NCBI RefSeq assembly: GCF_001742745.1
Contig: NZ_MJAK01000004.1
Span: 248,001-312,000, forward strand
Length of the DNA stretch: 64,000 nt
Direction of reading: 5' to 3'
From: Curtobacterium sp. ER1/6
Lineage (GTDB): Bacteria > Actinomycetota > Actinomycetes > Actinomycetales > Microbacteriaceae
The translations under genes and the position numbers were made by a program. Position 1 is the stretch's first letter. Each line of letters starts with the position of its first letter. Of this stretch, positions 16,093-23,941 are shown one piece after another. Under the pieces are notes generated by a model. It saw nothing but the letters and a program-made list of their open reading frames with translations, ran no database searches and was not told the DNA's origin.

Positions 16093-17439
16093 ATGGACGA
16101 GACACCCCGAGCTGGTCGTGGGGCCGCACTGTCCCGCGCCTCGGTCGCGGTGGCGCTCGGACTCCTCGCGGCCGCCGTCGCCGCCTGGCGCCTCGGCGCG
16201 GTCACCCTCGGGACCGCCTGGGCCGAGGACGCCGGGCGCTTCCTGCGCGACCGGATCGCACTCGGGCCCGTCGACTCCCTGCTGCACCCCTACGCGGGCT
16301 ACCTGCACCTGGTCCCGCGCCTGCTCGTGGACGCCGCCTGGGCGCTCCCGGTGCAGTGGTACGCGGTCGCGCTCGCCCTCGGCGCCTGCGGGATCGTCGG
16401 AGTCGCCGCGACCGCGGTGACGGTGCTGGCCCGCGACGTCGTGCCGTGGTGGCCGGCGCGCGTGCTCCTCGCCCTCGTGCCCGCCCTCGTGCCGCTCGGT
16501 CCGTACGAGGTCCTCGGCAACGCCGCGAACGTGCACTGGACCCTGCTCTTCCTGGCGCCGTGGTTGTTCGCGTACCAGGCCCGCACCTGGTCGGGAGCCG
16601 CGGTGCAGGCCGCCCTGGCGGCGCTCGTGGTGCTCAGCGAGGTCCAGGCGGTCCTGTTCCTCCCGCTGCTGGCGCTGGCGCTGCTCCCGGGACCGACGGC
16701 ACGGACACCCGGCGGCAGGGCTTCCGGACGGGTACGTGCGGTCCCCGTGGTCGTCCTCGCACTGGGCGGGAGCGCGGCGCAGGTGGTCACGGCGGTGACG
16801 ACGCACCGAGCGTCGCGTCCCGGTGGTGCGGGCGCCACGGACATCGTCGCGGGGTGGCTCCTCCAGCCGGTGGCGGCCCTGTGGCAGCCGGACGTCGGCG
16901 CCGTGGTCCGCGCCGTCGCCGTCGACGGCTGGGCAGCCGTGCTCGTCCCCGTCGGCATCCTGGTCCTGCTGCTCGTCGCGGCGGCCGTCGTCGCCCCGTG
17001 GCGTACCCGGTGGTTCCTCCTGGCGACGACCACCGCCTCCCTCGCGGTCTGGTGGGCGGCGCTGTCGGCGAACCCGGTGCACGTGCCGTGGGCGTCGCCG
17101 TCCGAGTCGCTCGGGAGGGTGCCCCCGCTGCGGTACGCGGCACCGTCCGGTGCGTTCCTGCTCGCCGCGACGCTGGTCGCGGCGGGCGCACTCGCCCGGC
17201 ACCGACGGACGGGTGTGGTGCTCGCGCGCATCGGTGGGTGGGCGCTCGTCGGGGTGGTGGTCGTCGCCACCCTGGGCAACGCCGCGCCGGGCCCGACCCG
17301 ACGCGCCGACGGACCGATCTGGGCGGACCAGGTGGCCGCGGCGCGGGTCGCGTGCGAGCGGGATCCGGGCGGGACGGTCGTGGTCCGCGCGGCGCCGTGG
17401 GATGCGACGGTCCCCTGCGGTCGGCTGGTCGGACGCTGA
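16093..17439 (+). CDS. Polytopic membrane protein, possible GT-C glycosyltransferase
   Basis: A 448-residue protein with roughly 10-11 hydrophobic segments. After the first helix comes GTAWAEDAGRFLRDR, with an acidic ED pair in the first outer loop, followed by PYAGYLHLVPRLLVD. GT-C enzymes using lipid-phosphate sugars carry catalytic acids at that place, so a GT-C role is a reasonable inference but not a family match I can name. The last ~45 residues are extracytoplasmic with two Cys. It lies between two ligase/polymerase-like genes that converge or diverge from it, which supports a role in the same surface glycan. Confidence 0.7.
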   Translation: MDETPRAGRGAALSRASVAVALGLLAAAVAAWRLGAVTLGTAWAEDAGRFLRDRIALGPVDSLLHPYAGYLHLVPRLLVDAAWALPVQWYAVALALGACGIVGVAATAVTVLARDVVPWWPARVLLALVPALVPLGPYEVLGNAANVHWTLLFLAPWLFAYQARTWSGAAVQAALAALVVLSEVQAVLFLPLLALALLPGPTARTPGGRASGRVRAVPVVVLALGGSAAQVVTAVTTHRASRPGGAGATDIVAGWLLQPVAALWQPDVGAVVRAVAVDGWAAVLVPVGILVLLLVAAAVVAPWRTRWFLLATTTASLAVWWAALSANPVHVPWASPSESLGRVPPLRYAAPSGAFLLAATLVAAGALARHRRTGVVLARIGGWALVGVVVVATLGNAAPGPTRRADGPIWADQVAAARVACERDPGGTVVVRAAPWDATVPCGRLVGR

Positions 17440-17473
17440 CCACGCGCTGACCTCCCGCGTCGTCCGGCGACGA

Positions 17474-18853
17474 TCAGCGACCGGTCGGCTGCCGGAACTC
17501 GCGCTTCGTGCGCGGCGTCCGTGCGCCGTCGCCGGTGGAGGGCGGCTCGTCGCCGACGAGCACGTTCCGCGTCTTCACCGCGATGAGCGCCAGCAGCAGC
17601 CAGTTGCCCTGGTAGAGCAGGCGCGACTCCGCGACGGACTGCACCAGGAGCGCGACGACGACGAGCAGCGGGAAGAGCGACACCGGGTCGAAGGGGCGCG
17701 GGCGCAGCTCGGCGTCGTACACGATCCGGGTGGCGGAGGCCCAGGAGCGCTGGAGCGTCGTGAGCACGTAGATCCCGAACAGCAGGAGCCCGACGATGCC
17801 GGTCTGCATCCAGACGTCGAGCCAGGCGTCGTGGGCCTGCAGGTACGTCACACCGTTCCGCTGGTACAGGTCCGCCAGCGTCGGGATGTCGGGCCACCAG
17901 TACCCGATCCACCCCCAGCCCACGACCGGGTGCTGCTCGACGAGTCCGTACACCCGTTCCCAGATGACCCCGCGGCCGGTGGCGTCGGTGCCCTTGCCGA
18001 GCACCTCGGACACGATGCTGCGGCCGAGCACCCCGGCGACGACCACGACGGCGCCCCCACCCACGAGCAGCAGCGTGTGCGGACCGCGCCGCCCGTCCGG
18101 AACCCGTCGGATCCAGAGGGCGACGAAGAGCGCCACCACGACCGCCACGGCGGCCAGGAGCACGGTGGACGACCGGGCACAGACGAGGGTGACGCCGGAC
18201 ACGACGAACCACGCGATGGCCCGGTGCGGCCGCATGCGTCCCTCGGCGAGCTGCACGGCGACGGCGATCGCGGCGAGCAGGGCGACCATCGCCAGGAGGT
18301 TGCCGTTGCCGGGCAGGCCCTGGACCTGCCCGCCGGTGAAGAGCGCGGCGCGCGAGGCGTAGAAGGCATCGGGCACGTCGCGGCTGCCGTAGTCGGTCCA
18401 GACCGGCGCGACCGGGTGCCGGACGACGACGGCGACGAACGCCTCGAAGACCAGCGAGAGCAGCACGACCCAGCGGAACGCCAGGCTCGCGGCGTCCGTG
18501 ATCCGACGCCAGCTCAGGGTCGAGGCGACGGCGAAGGCCACGCCGGCGCAGACCACCTGCACGGTCAGGCTGGCGAGGGTGGCCGGGCGCCAGTGCGACC
18601 ACAGGACGGACACGAGGCACCATGCCAGGAAGAGCCACAGGGACCGCGGCGTCCGTGCGATCGACGGTCGAGCGCGGACGAGCACGGTGACGCCCCACAC
18701 CGCGACCGCACCCCACAGCGTTCCTGCGCCCCACCACGTGATCGCGTTCGGGACGGCGTCGCCGGCGAAGAGGACGAACAGCACGGCGGAGGCGTACGCG
18801 AAGGCCTCACGCTCGGGAACGGTCCCGCGGGCAGCCGGCCAGGTGTTCGTCAC
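17474..18853 (-). CDS. O-antigen ligase/polymerase-like membrane protein (second copy)
   Basis: A 459-residue protein with about 11-12 hydrophobic segments. The C-terminal periplasm-side loop contains GRGVIWERVYGLVEQHPVV followed by GWGWIGYWWP, the Wzy_C motif shared with the protein at 14694-15995. The start is taken as the GTG at 18853 (VTNTWPAARG); no strong ribosome site is visible. It lies 50 bases after the acyltransferase gene on the same strand and may be co-transcribed with it. Two ligase-like proteins in one locus suggests one polymerase and one ligase, or two glycans. Confidence 0.85.
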   Translation of the reverse strand: MTNTWPAARGTVPEREAFAYASAVLFVLFAGDAVPNAITWWGAGTLWGAVAVWGVTVLVRARPSIARTPRSLWLFLAWCLVSVLWSHWRPATLASLTVQVVCAGVAFAVASTLSWRRITDAASLAFRWVVLLSLVFEAFVAVVVRHPVAPVWTDYGSRDVPDAFYASRAALFTGGQVQGLPGNGNLLAMVALLAAIAVAVQLAEGRMRPHRAIAWFVVSGVTLVCARSSTVLLAAVAVVVALFVALWIRRVPDGRRGPHTLLLVGGGAVVVVAGVLGRSIVSEVLGKGTDATGRGVIWERVYGLVEQHPVVGWGWIGYWWPDIPTLADLYQRNGVTYLQAHDAWLDVWMQTGIVGLLLFGIYVLTTLQRSWASATRIVYDAELRPRPFDPVSLFPLLVVVALLVQSVAESRLLYQGNWLLLALIAVKTRNVLVGDEPPSTGDGARTPRTKREFRQPTGR

Positions 18854-18903
18854 GGTCGCAAGGGTACCGGCGCCGGAGTCCGTCGGGAGGCGACCCGTCC
18901 CGG

Positions 18904-21036
18904 TCACCGTCGGTCCACCGCGTCGAGCGCCGAAGCGATCTCGTCGCCGAGGTACGGCGCGAGGGTCTTCGCGAAGGTGTTGGTCAGGTGGGTGGGGTCG
19001 CGGTGCACGAGCACGCCGCCGATCACCGCGGGGCACACCTGCTCCGTGCAGTAGTACTGCGTGAGGTCGATCAGCCGGGCGGTGCCCGGCGGCATCAGGT
19101 CGACCGCCTCGGCGCTGCCGTCGAACAGCGCGAGCGCGTCGCTGCGCCTGCTGTCGCACGCGTCGGTGGTGGGACCGGACATCTGGGCGACGCAGGAGAC
19201 GACGTCCGCACGGGCGGTCGGGTTGTCCCGGAGCGCGACGACCGGGATCCCCGCGTTCGCCGCCACCTGCCACGCGTCGACCAGACCGTCGACCACGGTG
19301 TCGTCTGCCGACCGGCCGTCGGCTGCGACGACCCTGCCGTTGCCCGTCGAGTGCGTGACGAGCAGGCCGTCGAGGTCGGGGTGGGTCCGCAGGTACTCGA
19401 GCGCGTTGCGCTTCCAGCCGTCGCAGAGGTCCACCTGCTGCTGGGACGCGGCCTGCTGCTGCGCGGTCGTGAGGTAGCAGCTGATGTGCCCGGCGAGGTC
19501 GATCCGCCAGTCGTGCTCCTCGGCGATCCGCTCGTAGGTGTCCACGAGCACGTTGTTGTGTGAGTCGCCGATCGCGATGAGGTGCTTCTTCCACCCCGTC
19601 GCGGGGCCGAGTCGGCACACGTTGAACGCGTCGGAGTCGTTCGACCAGCACGCGGCGCGGTTCGCGTCGTCCTGCACGGCGTTGGCCGCCGCAGGCACCC
19701 GGACGTCCGCCAGGGCCGGGTTCACACACGGGTCGGCCGACGAGATGCGCGCCGCCGCGCCGAAGCACCGCACGTCGCCGGCGTCGAGGCGAGCGGCGAA
19801 GCGGGCCGCCTGGTCCTGCTGGACGTGCAGGGCGACGAGGGACGACGCACCGAGCGCCACGACGAGGAGCGTCGCGACGGCGCCGAACAGGGCGACGGAC
19901 CGCGGCCGGAGCACCCGGACGCGACGCGAGAACCGCAGCGGCTCCTCGACGAGCAGCGTCGTCAGCGAGGCCAGCACGAGGGCGCCGACCAGCACCGCCG
20001 CCTTGTCCTTCAGGGTCAGCTCGTGCCGGAGGGCGATCGGCAGCACCACGACCATCGGCCAGTGCCAGAGGTACACCGCGTACGAGATCCGGCCCACGAA
20101 GGCGACCGGGGCGACCCGTCCGAACGACGGCAGGCCGCTGTGCTCACCGAGCAGCACGACGAGCGTCGCGCCCAGCACGGGAAGCGCCGCCGCGATCCCG
20201 GGGAACGGGGTCGACCCGGAGATGACCGCCAGGGACACCAGGAGCAGCACGACACCGACCCACGCTCCGACGACCCGCACGGCTCGGGCGACCGGCGTGC
20301 GGGGACGACCGAGCGACAGGGTCGCCGCCAGCCCGCCGAGCGCGAACTCCCAGGCCCGGGTCGCCGTCGAGAAGTACGCGACGCCGGCTGCCGTCTCCGT
20401 CTGCACGACGCTCCACGCCAGCGAGAGCAGGACCACCGCCCCGAGCAGGACCCGGACGGTCACGACCGGCGAGGGGGCCCCACGACGACGGGCGACCCAG
20501 AGCGCCGCGAGCAGCACGAGCGGCAGGGCGATGTAGAACTGCTCCTCGACCGAGAGCGACCAGAAGTGCTGGTACGGCGACGGCTGGTTGCCCTGTGCCA
20601 GGTAGTCGACGGAGTCCGCGGCGAGCCGCCAGTTCTGGACGTACACGGTCGACGCGATCAGCTCGCGCCCGTACTGTCCCCACGACGAGCTCGGGACCCA
20701 CACCAGCACGGCGACCCCGGTGGCGGCGAGGGTCAGGAACGCGCCGGGGAGCAGGCGCTTCGCGCGACGCGACCAGAAGGCACCGAGCCGGATCCGGCCC
20801 GTCGTGACGACCTCGCGCAGCAGGTGCCCGGTGATGAGGAACCCGGAGATGACGAAGAAGACGTCGACACCGACGAACCCACCGGGGAGCCGGGCGGGCC
20901 ACAGGTGGTAGAGCACCACGGAGAGGACCGCGAACGCGCGGAGTCCCTGGACGTCCCAGCGGGTCGCGTGCGCCGCGGCGTCCGTCCCGGGACGCGAGGA
21001 CGGGCTCGTGGGGGCCTGGGCCGTGCTCGCGTTCAT
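18904..21036 (-). CDS. OafA-type acyltransferase with C-terminal SGNH domain
   Basis: A 710-residue protein. Residues ~25-390 are an acyltransferase-3 domain of about ten helices: GLRAFAVLSVVLYHLWP with the conserved His, GFVGVDVFFVISGFLIT, FWSRRAKRLLPGAFL and WSLSVEEQFYIALP. Residues ~480-700 are an extracytoplasmic SGNH domain with IAIGDSHNN (nucleophile Ser near residue 491) and the distal DPTHLTN. Family members pass an acyl, usually acetyl, group across the membrane onto glycan hydroxyls. It probably O-acetylates the glycan made by the neighbouring genes. The gene is divergent from manA, 41 bases away. Confidence 0.92.
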   Translation of the reverse strand: MNASTAQAPTSPSSRPGTDAAAHATRWDVQGLRAFAVLSVVLYHLWPARLPGGFVGVDVFFVISGFLITGHLLREVVTTGRIRLGAFWSRRAKRLLPGAFLTLAATGVAVLVWVPSSSWGQYGRELIASTVYVQNWRLAADSVDYLAQGNQPSPYQHFWSLSVEEQFYIALPLVLLAALWVARRRGAPSPVVTVRVLLGAVVLLSLAWSVVQTETAAGVAYFSTATRAWEFALGGLAATLSLGRPRTPVARAVRVVGAWVGVVLLLVSLAVISGSTPFPGIAAALPVLGATLVVLLGEHSGLPSFGRVAPVAFVGRISYAVYLWHWPMVVVLPIALRHELTLKDKAAVLVGALVLASLTTLLVEEPLRFSRRVRVLRPRSVALFGAVATLLVVALGASSLVALHVQQDQAARFAARLDAGDVRCFGAAARISSADPCVNPALADVRVPAAANAVQDDANRAACWSNDSDAFNVCRLGPATGWKKHLIAIGDSHNNVLVDTYERIAEEHDWRIDLAGHISCYLTTAQQQAASQQQVDLCDGWKRNALEYLRTHPDLDGLLVTHSTGNGRVVAADGRSADDTVVDGLVDAWQVAANAGIPVVALRDNPTARADVVSCVAQMSGPTTDACDSRRSDALALFDGSAEAVDLMPPGTARLIDLTQYYCTEQVCPAVIGGVLVHRDPTHLTNTFAKTLAPYLGDEIASALDAVDRR

Positions 21037-21065
21037 CGCGCACGAGTCTAGGCGGGCACGGCCGG

Positions 21066-21071
21066 TAGGCT
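21066..21071 (+). promoter_or_regulatory. -10 box (TAGGCT) of manA; leaderless spacing
   Basis: TAGGCT ends six bases before the manA ATG, the spacing that puts the transcription start on or next to the start codon. No ribosome site precedes the ATG, which agrees with a leaderless message. Confidence 0.6.
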
Positions 21072-21077
21072 CGCCGC

Positions 21078-22286
21078 ATGTTCCTCGGCATCACCAACAC
21101 GCCTCGCGACTACGCGTGGGGATCCGTCACCGCGATCCCCGAACTGCTCGGTCGGACCGTCACGGGGGCGCCGCAGGCGGAGCTCTGGCTCGGCGCCCAC
21201 GCCGGCAGCCCGAGCGTCGTCGTGAACCCGGCGATGGTCGGTGGCGCGGACACGCTGCGCGACTGGATCGACGCGGAACCCGAGGTCGCCCTCGGTCCGG
21301 ACCGGAGCGGTCTGCCGTTCCTGCTGAAGCTCCTCGCCGCCGCCGCGCCGCTCTCGCTGCAGGCGCACCCCACGCCGGAGCAGGCCGAGGAGGGCTTCGC
21401 GCGCGAGGAGGCAGCGGGCGTCCCGCTCGACGACCCGTCCCGCAACTACAAGGACCCGTTCCCGAAGCCCGAGCTCGTCGTCGCGCTGAGCGAGCGCTTC
21501 GAGGCGCTCAGCGGGTTCCGCCCGGTCGCCGACACCACCGTCGAGGTCGAGGCGCTCGACGCCGGGAGCGGTCGGCTCGGCCCGCTGCTGGCGCACCTGG
21601 CGCACGGGCTCGAGGACACCGTCCGCTGGCTGGAGACGGCCGATCCCTCGGCGCTCGCCGTGGTGCAGGCCGCGTCGGACCTCGCGTCGGCCCTGCCCGA
21701 GGGCGAGCGCACCCCGAACGTGCAGACGGTCGTCGACCTCGCCGAGGCGTACCCGGGCGACCCCGGCGTCGTCGTGTCGCTGCTCGTGCACCGGGTCACG
21801 CTCGCCGCGGGCGAGGCGATGTACCTGCCCGCCGGCAACGTCCACGCCTACCTCGACGGTCTCGGCGTCGAGCTGATGGCGCCGTCCGACAACGTGCTGC
21901 GCGGCGGCCTGACGGCGAAGCACGTCGACGTCCCCGAACTGCTCCGCGTGCTCGACTTCACGGCGTACCCGGCACCGGTCCTCGTGCCGGAGCACCTGGA
22001 CGCCGGGGTCGACCGCTTCGCGCCGGAGGGCGTCGGCTTCGCCCTCGTGCGCGTCACCGGCGACGGTCGTCCGGTCGGACTCGGCACGGGCGGGGTCGCC
22101 CCGCTGTCCGGTCCGTCGATCGCGGTGTGCACCGCGGGTGCCGTGACGCTGGTGGGTGCGCGGTCGGCGACGCTGCTCCGGCAGGGGGAGTCCTGCTACG
22201 TCACGCCGGACGAGGGGGACGTCACCGTCGAGGCGGACGTCGCCGCCGGGGTCACCTCGACGGTCTTCATCGCGACGGGTGCGTGA
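21078..22286 (+). CDS. manA: Mannose-6-phosphate isomerase, class I
   Basis: A 402-residue zinc enzyme that interconverts fructose-6-phosphate and mannose-6-phosphate, the entry to GDP-mannose and mannosylated glycans. Signature parts are NTPRDYAWGS, QAELWLGAHAGSPS, LQAHPTPEQAEEG (zinc ligands Gln and His), LPAGNVHAYLDGLGVELMAPSDN with another zinc His, and RGGLTAKHVDV near the active-site Arg. Length is normal. In M. tuberculosis manA lies between whiB2 and sahH; here it is upstream of galE and whiB2, and no phosphomannomutase is in the window. Confidence 0.95.
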   Translation: MFLGITNTPRDYAWGSVTAIPELLGRTVTGAPQAELWLGAHAGSPSVVVNPAMVGGADTLRDWIDAEPEVALGPDRSGLPFLLKLLAAAAPLSLQAHPTPEQAEEGFAREEAAGVPLDDPSRNYKDPFPKPELVVALSERFEALSGFRPVADTTVEVEALDAGSGRLGPLLAHLAHGLEDTVRWLETADPSALAVVQAASDLASALPEGERTPNVQTVVDLAEAYPGDPGVVVSLLVHRVTLAAGEAMYLPAGNVHAYLDGLGVELMAPSDNVLRGGLTAKHVDVPELLRVLDFTAYPAPVLVPEHLDAGVDRFAPEGVGFALVRVTGDGRPVGLGTGGVAPLSGPSIAVCTAGAVTLVGARSATLLRQGESCYVTPDEGDVTVEADVAAGVTSTVFIATGA

Positions 22287-22327
22287 ACACGCACCGACGT
22301 GCGGCCGATCGGTGCCACGCCGTCCGC

Positions 22328-22333
22328 TAGCGT
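22328..22333 (+). promoter_or_regulatory. -10 box (TAGCGT) of galE
   Basis: TAGCGT ends seven bases before the galE ATG, again with no ribosome site between them. This fits a leaderless or nearly leaderless transcript independent of manA. Confidence 0.5.
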
Positions 22334-22340
22334 GACGAGC

Positions 22341-23303
22341 ATGAGTTGGCTGGTCACCGGCGGTGCCGGGTACATCGGGTCCCACGTCGTCCGCGCCCTG
22401 CGCGCCGCCGGCCTCGACACGGTCGCGTTCGACGACCTGTCGAGCGGCTTCCGCGCCTTCGTGCCGGAGGACGTGCCGTTCGTCGAGGGGACGATCCTCG
22501 ACGGTGACCTGGTCGCCGGCACGCTGCGCGAGCACGCCGTCACCGGCGTGGTCCACGTCGCGGGCTTCAAGTACGCCGGCGTCTCCGTCGAGCGTCCGCT
22601 GCACACGTACGAGCAGAACGTCACCGGCACCGCGACCCTGCTCCGGGCCATGGCCGAGCACGGCGCCACCAAGGCCGTGTTCTCCTCGAGCGCCGCGGTC
22701 TACGGCACGCCGGACGTCGACGTCGTCGTCGAGGACACCCCGAAGGCACCGGAGTCGCCCTACGGCGAGTCGAAGCTCATCGGCGAGTGGCTCCTGCGCG
22801 ACATGGAGGTCGCCGCGGGCTTCACCACGACCTCGCTGCGCTACTTCAACGTCGTGGGCTCCGGGGAGCCCGACCTGTACGACGCGAGCCCGCACAACCT
22901 GTTCCCCCTGGTGTTCGACGCGCTGCTCGCGGGCCGGACGCCGCGCATCAACGGCACCGACTACGACACCCCGGACGGCACGTGCGTGCGTGATTACATC
23001 CACGTCGCCGACCTCGCGCACTCGCACGCGGTCGCGGCCCGGAAGCTCGAGGCGGGGGAGCAGCTCGAGCGCGCCTACAACCTCGGCAGCGGGGACGGCG
23101 TGAGCGTGCGGCAGATCATGGACGCGATGGCGGCCGGTACCGGCATCGCCTTCGAGCCCGAGGTCGCCCCGCGTCGCCCGGGCGACCCGGCCAGGATCGT
23201 CGCCACCGGCGAGGCCGCGGCCCGCGACCTCGAGTGGGCGATGCGGCACACGCTCGACGAGATGGTGTCGAGCGCGTGGGAGGCCCGTCGCCGCGTCGGC
23301 TGA
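22341..23303 (+). CDS. galE: UDP-glucose 4-epimerase
   Basis: A 320-residue short-chain dehydrogenase/reductase that makes UDP-galactose from UDP-glucose. The N-terminal NAD-binding loop is TGGAGYIGS; the catalytic region has SSSAAVYG and SPYGESKL (Tyr-x3-Lys); substrate contacts include RYFNVVGSG and CVRDYIHVADLA. The ATG at 22341 gives the usual N-terminus MSWLVTGG. UDP-galactose would feed the galactosyl or galactofuranosyl transferases of the polysaccharide locus, an inference from location. Confidence 0.95.
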   Translation: MSWLVTGGAGYIGSHVVRALRAAGLDTVAFDDLSSGFRAFVPEDVPFVEGTILDGDLVAGTLREHAVTGVVHVAGFKYAGVSVERPLHTYEQNVTGTATLLRAMAEHGATKAVFSSSAAVYGTPDVDVVVEDTPKAPESPYGESKLIGEWLLRDMEVAAGFTTTSLRYFNVVGSGEPDLYDASPHNLFPLVFDALLAGRTPRINGTDYDTPDGTCVRDYIHVADLAHSHAVAARKLEAGEQLERAYNLGSGDGVSVRQIMDAMAAGTGIAFEPEVAPRRPGDPARIVATGEAAARDLEWAMRHTLDEMVSSAWEARRRVG

Positions 23304-23414
23304 CCCCGGCCCGGTGCCTGACGTGTCCCCCATCGGCAGGACAGAACCGCTGCGACACGCCCGTACGGGGGACATGACACGCCGCGACGGTCAGAGCCTC
23401 CTATGATCCGCGAC

Positions 23415-23448
23415 TTGACTCCGGCGAATGACACCGCTGTAATTACAG
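23415..23448 (+). promoter_or_regulatory. whiB2 promoter with palindromic operator over the -10 region
   Basis: TTGACT (23415-23420) and TGTAAT (23438-23443) are spaced by 17 bases, a good primary-sigma promoter. The -10 box lies inside a perfect 12-bp palindrome, CTGTAATTACAG (23437-23448), which is strikingly AT-rich for this sequence. A dimeric regulator bound there would compete with RNA polymerase. The regulator is not identified. Confidence 0.6.
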
Positions 23449-23482
23449 GCAGCGGCTCCGGTCGTTGCAGGCCGTCGTCGAC

Positions 23483-23821
23483 ATGTCAGGGGTGATCAGG
23501 GTGAACGGTTCCGACTTCCACGCCGACGTGCCGGAGGACTGGCACGTCGATCCGGTGGCGCTCGGCGTCCCCGGCGTCCGTCGCGCCGAGGCCGACGAGG
23601 AGAACCCGCTCGCGTGGCAGGTCGACTCGCTGTGCGCGCAGACCGACCCCGAGGCGTTCTTCCCCGAGAAGGGCGGCTCGACGCGCGAGGCGAAGAAGAT
23701 CTGCACGTCCTGCGAGGTCCGGTCGCAGTGCCTGGAGTACGCGCTCGAGAACGACGAGCGCTTCGGGATCTGGGGCGGGCTGTCCGAGCGCGAGCGCCGC
23801 AAGCTCCGCCGCCGCGCCTGA
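23483..23821 (+). CDS. whiB2: WhiB-family iron-sulfur transcription regulator, WhiB2/WhmD type
   Basis: A 112-residue regulator. Four cluster-binding cysteines are visible: Cys51 in SLCAQTDPEAFFPEKGG, Cys74 and Cys77 in ICTSC, and Cys83. The turn GIWGGLSERER follows, then a basic tail RRKLRRRA. The block from CAQTDPEAFF to ERFGIWGGL is almost the same as M. tuberculosis WhiB2, the septation regulator. I chose ATG 23483; GTG 23501 is an alternative and would shorten the poorly conserved N-terminus. WhiB proteins bind the primary sigma factor through the 4Fe-4S cluster. Confidence 0.92.
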   Translation: MSGVIRVNGSDFHADVPEDWHVDPVALGVPGVRRAEADEENPLAWQVDSLCAQTDPEAFFPEKGGSTREAKKICTSCEVRSQCLEYALENDERFGIWGGLSERERRKLRRRA

Positions 23822-23833
23822 CGGCCTGGAGGC

Positions 23834-23857
23834 AGGTGCCGGCCCCGTCCGGCACCT
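23834..23857 (+). terminator. Hairpin after whiB2
   Basis: AGGTGCCGG (23834-23842) pairs with CCGGCACCT (23849-23857) around CCCCGT, 12 bases after the whiB2 stop. There is no U-tract. It probably ends or attenuates whiB2 transcription before the downstream glycosyltransferase. Confidence 0.5.
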
Positions 23858-23925
23858 CGCGTTGATGGGTCCCACAGGTTCACGGCACGCCGCCGGCGGG
23901 CGCGGGAGCCCCGCCCGGCAGACCG

Positions 23926-23931
23926 TAGAGT
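23926..23931 (+). promoter_or_regulatory. -10 box (TAGAGT) before the large glycosyltransferase gene
   Basis: TAGAGT ends ten bases before the ATG at 23942. With no ribosome site in between, a very short or absent leader is likely. This argues for ATG 23942 over the GTG at 23930 that overlaps the box. Confidence 0.45.
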
Positions 23932-23941
23932 GACGCGCGTC

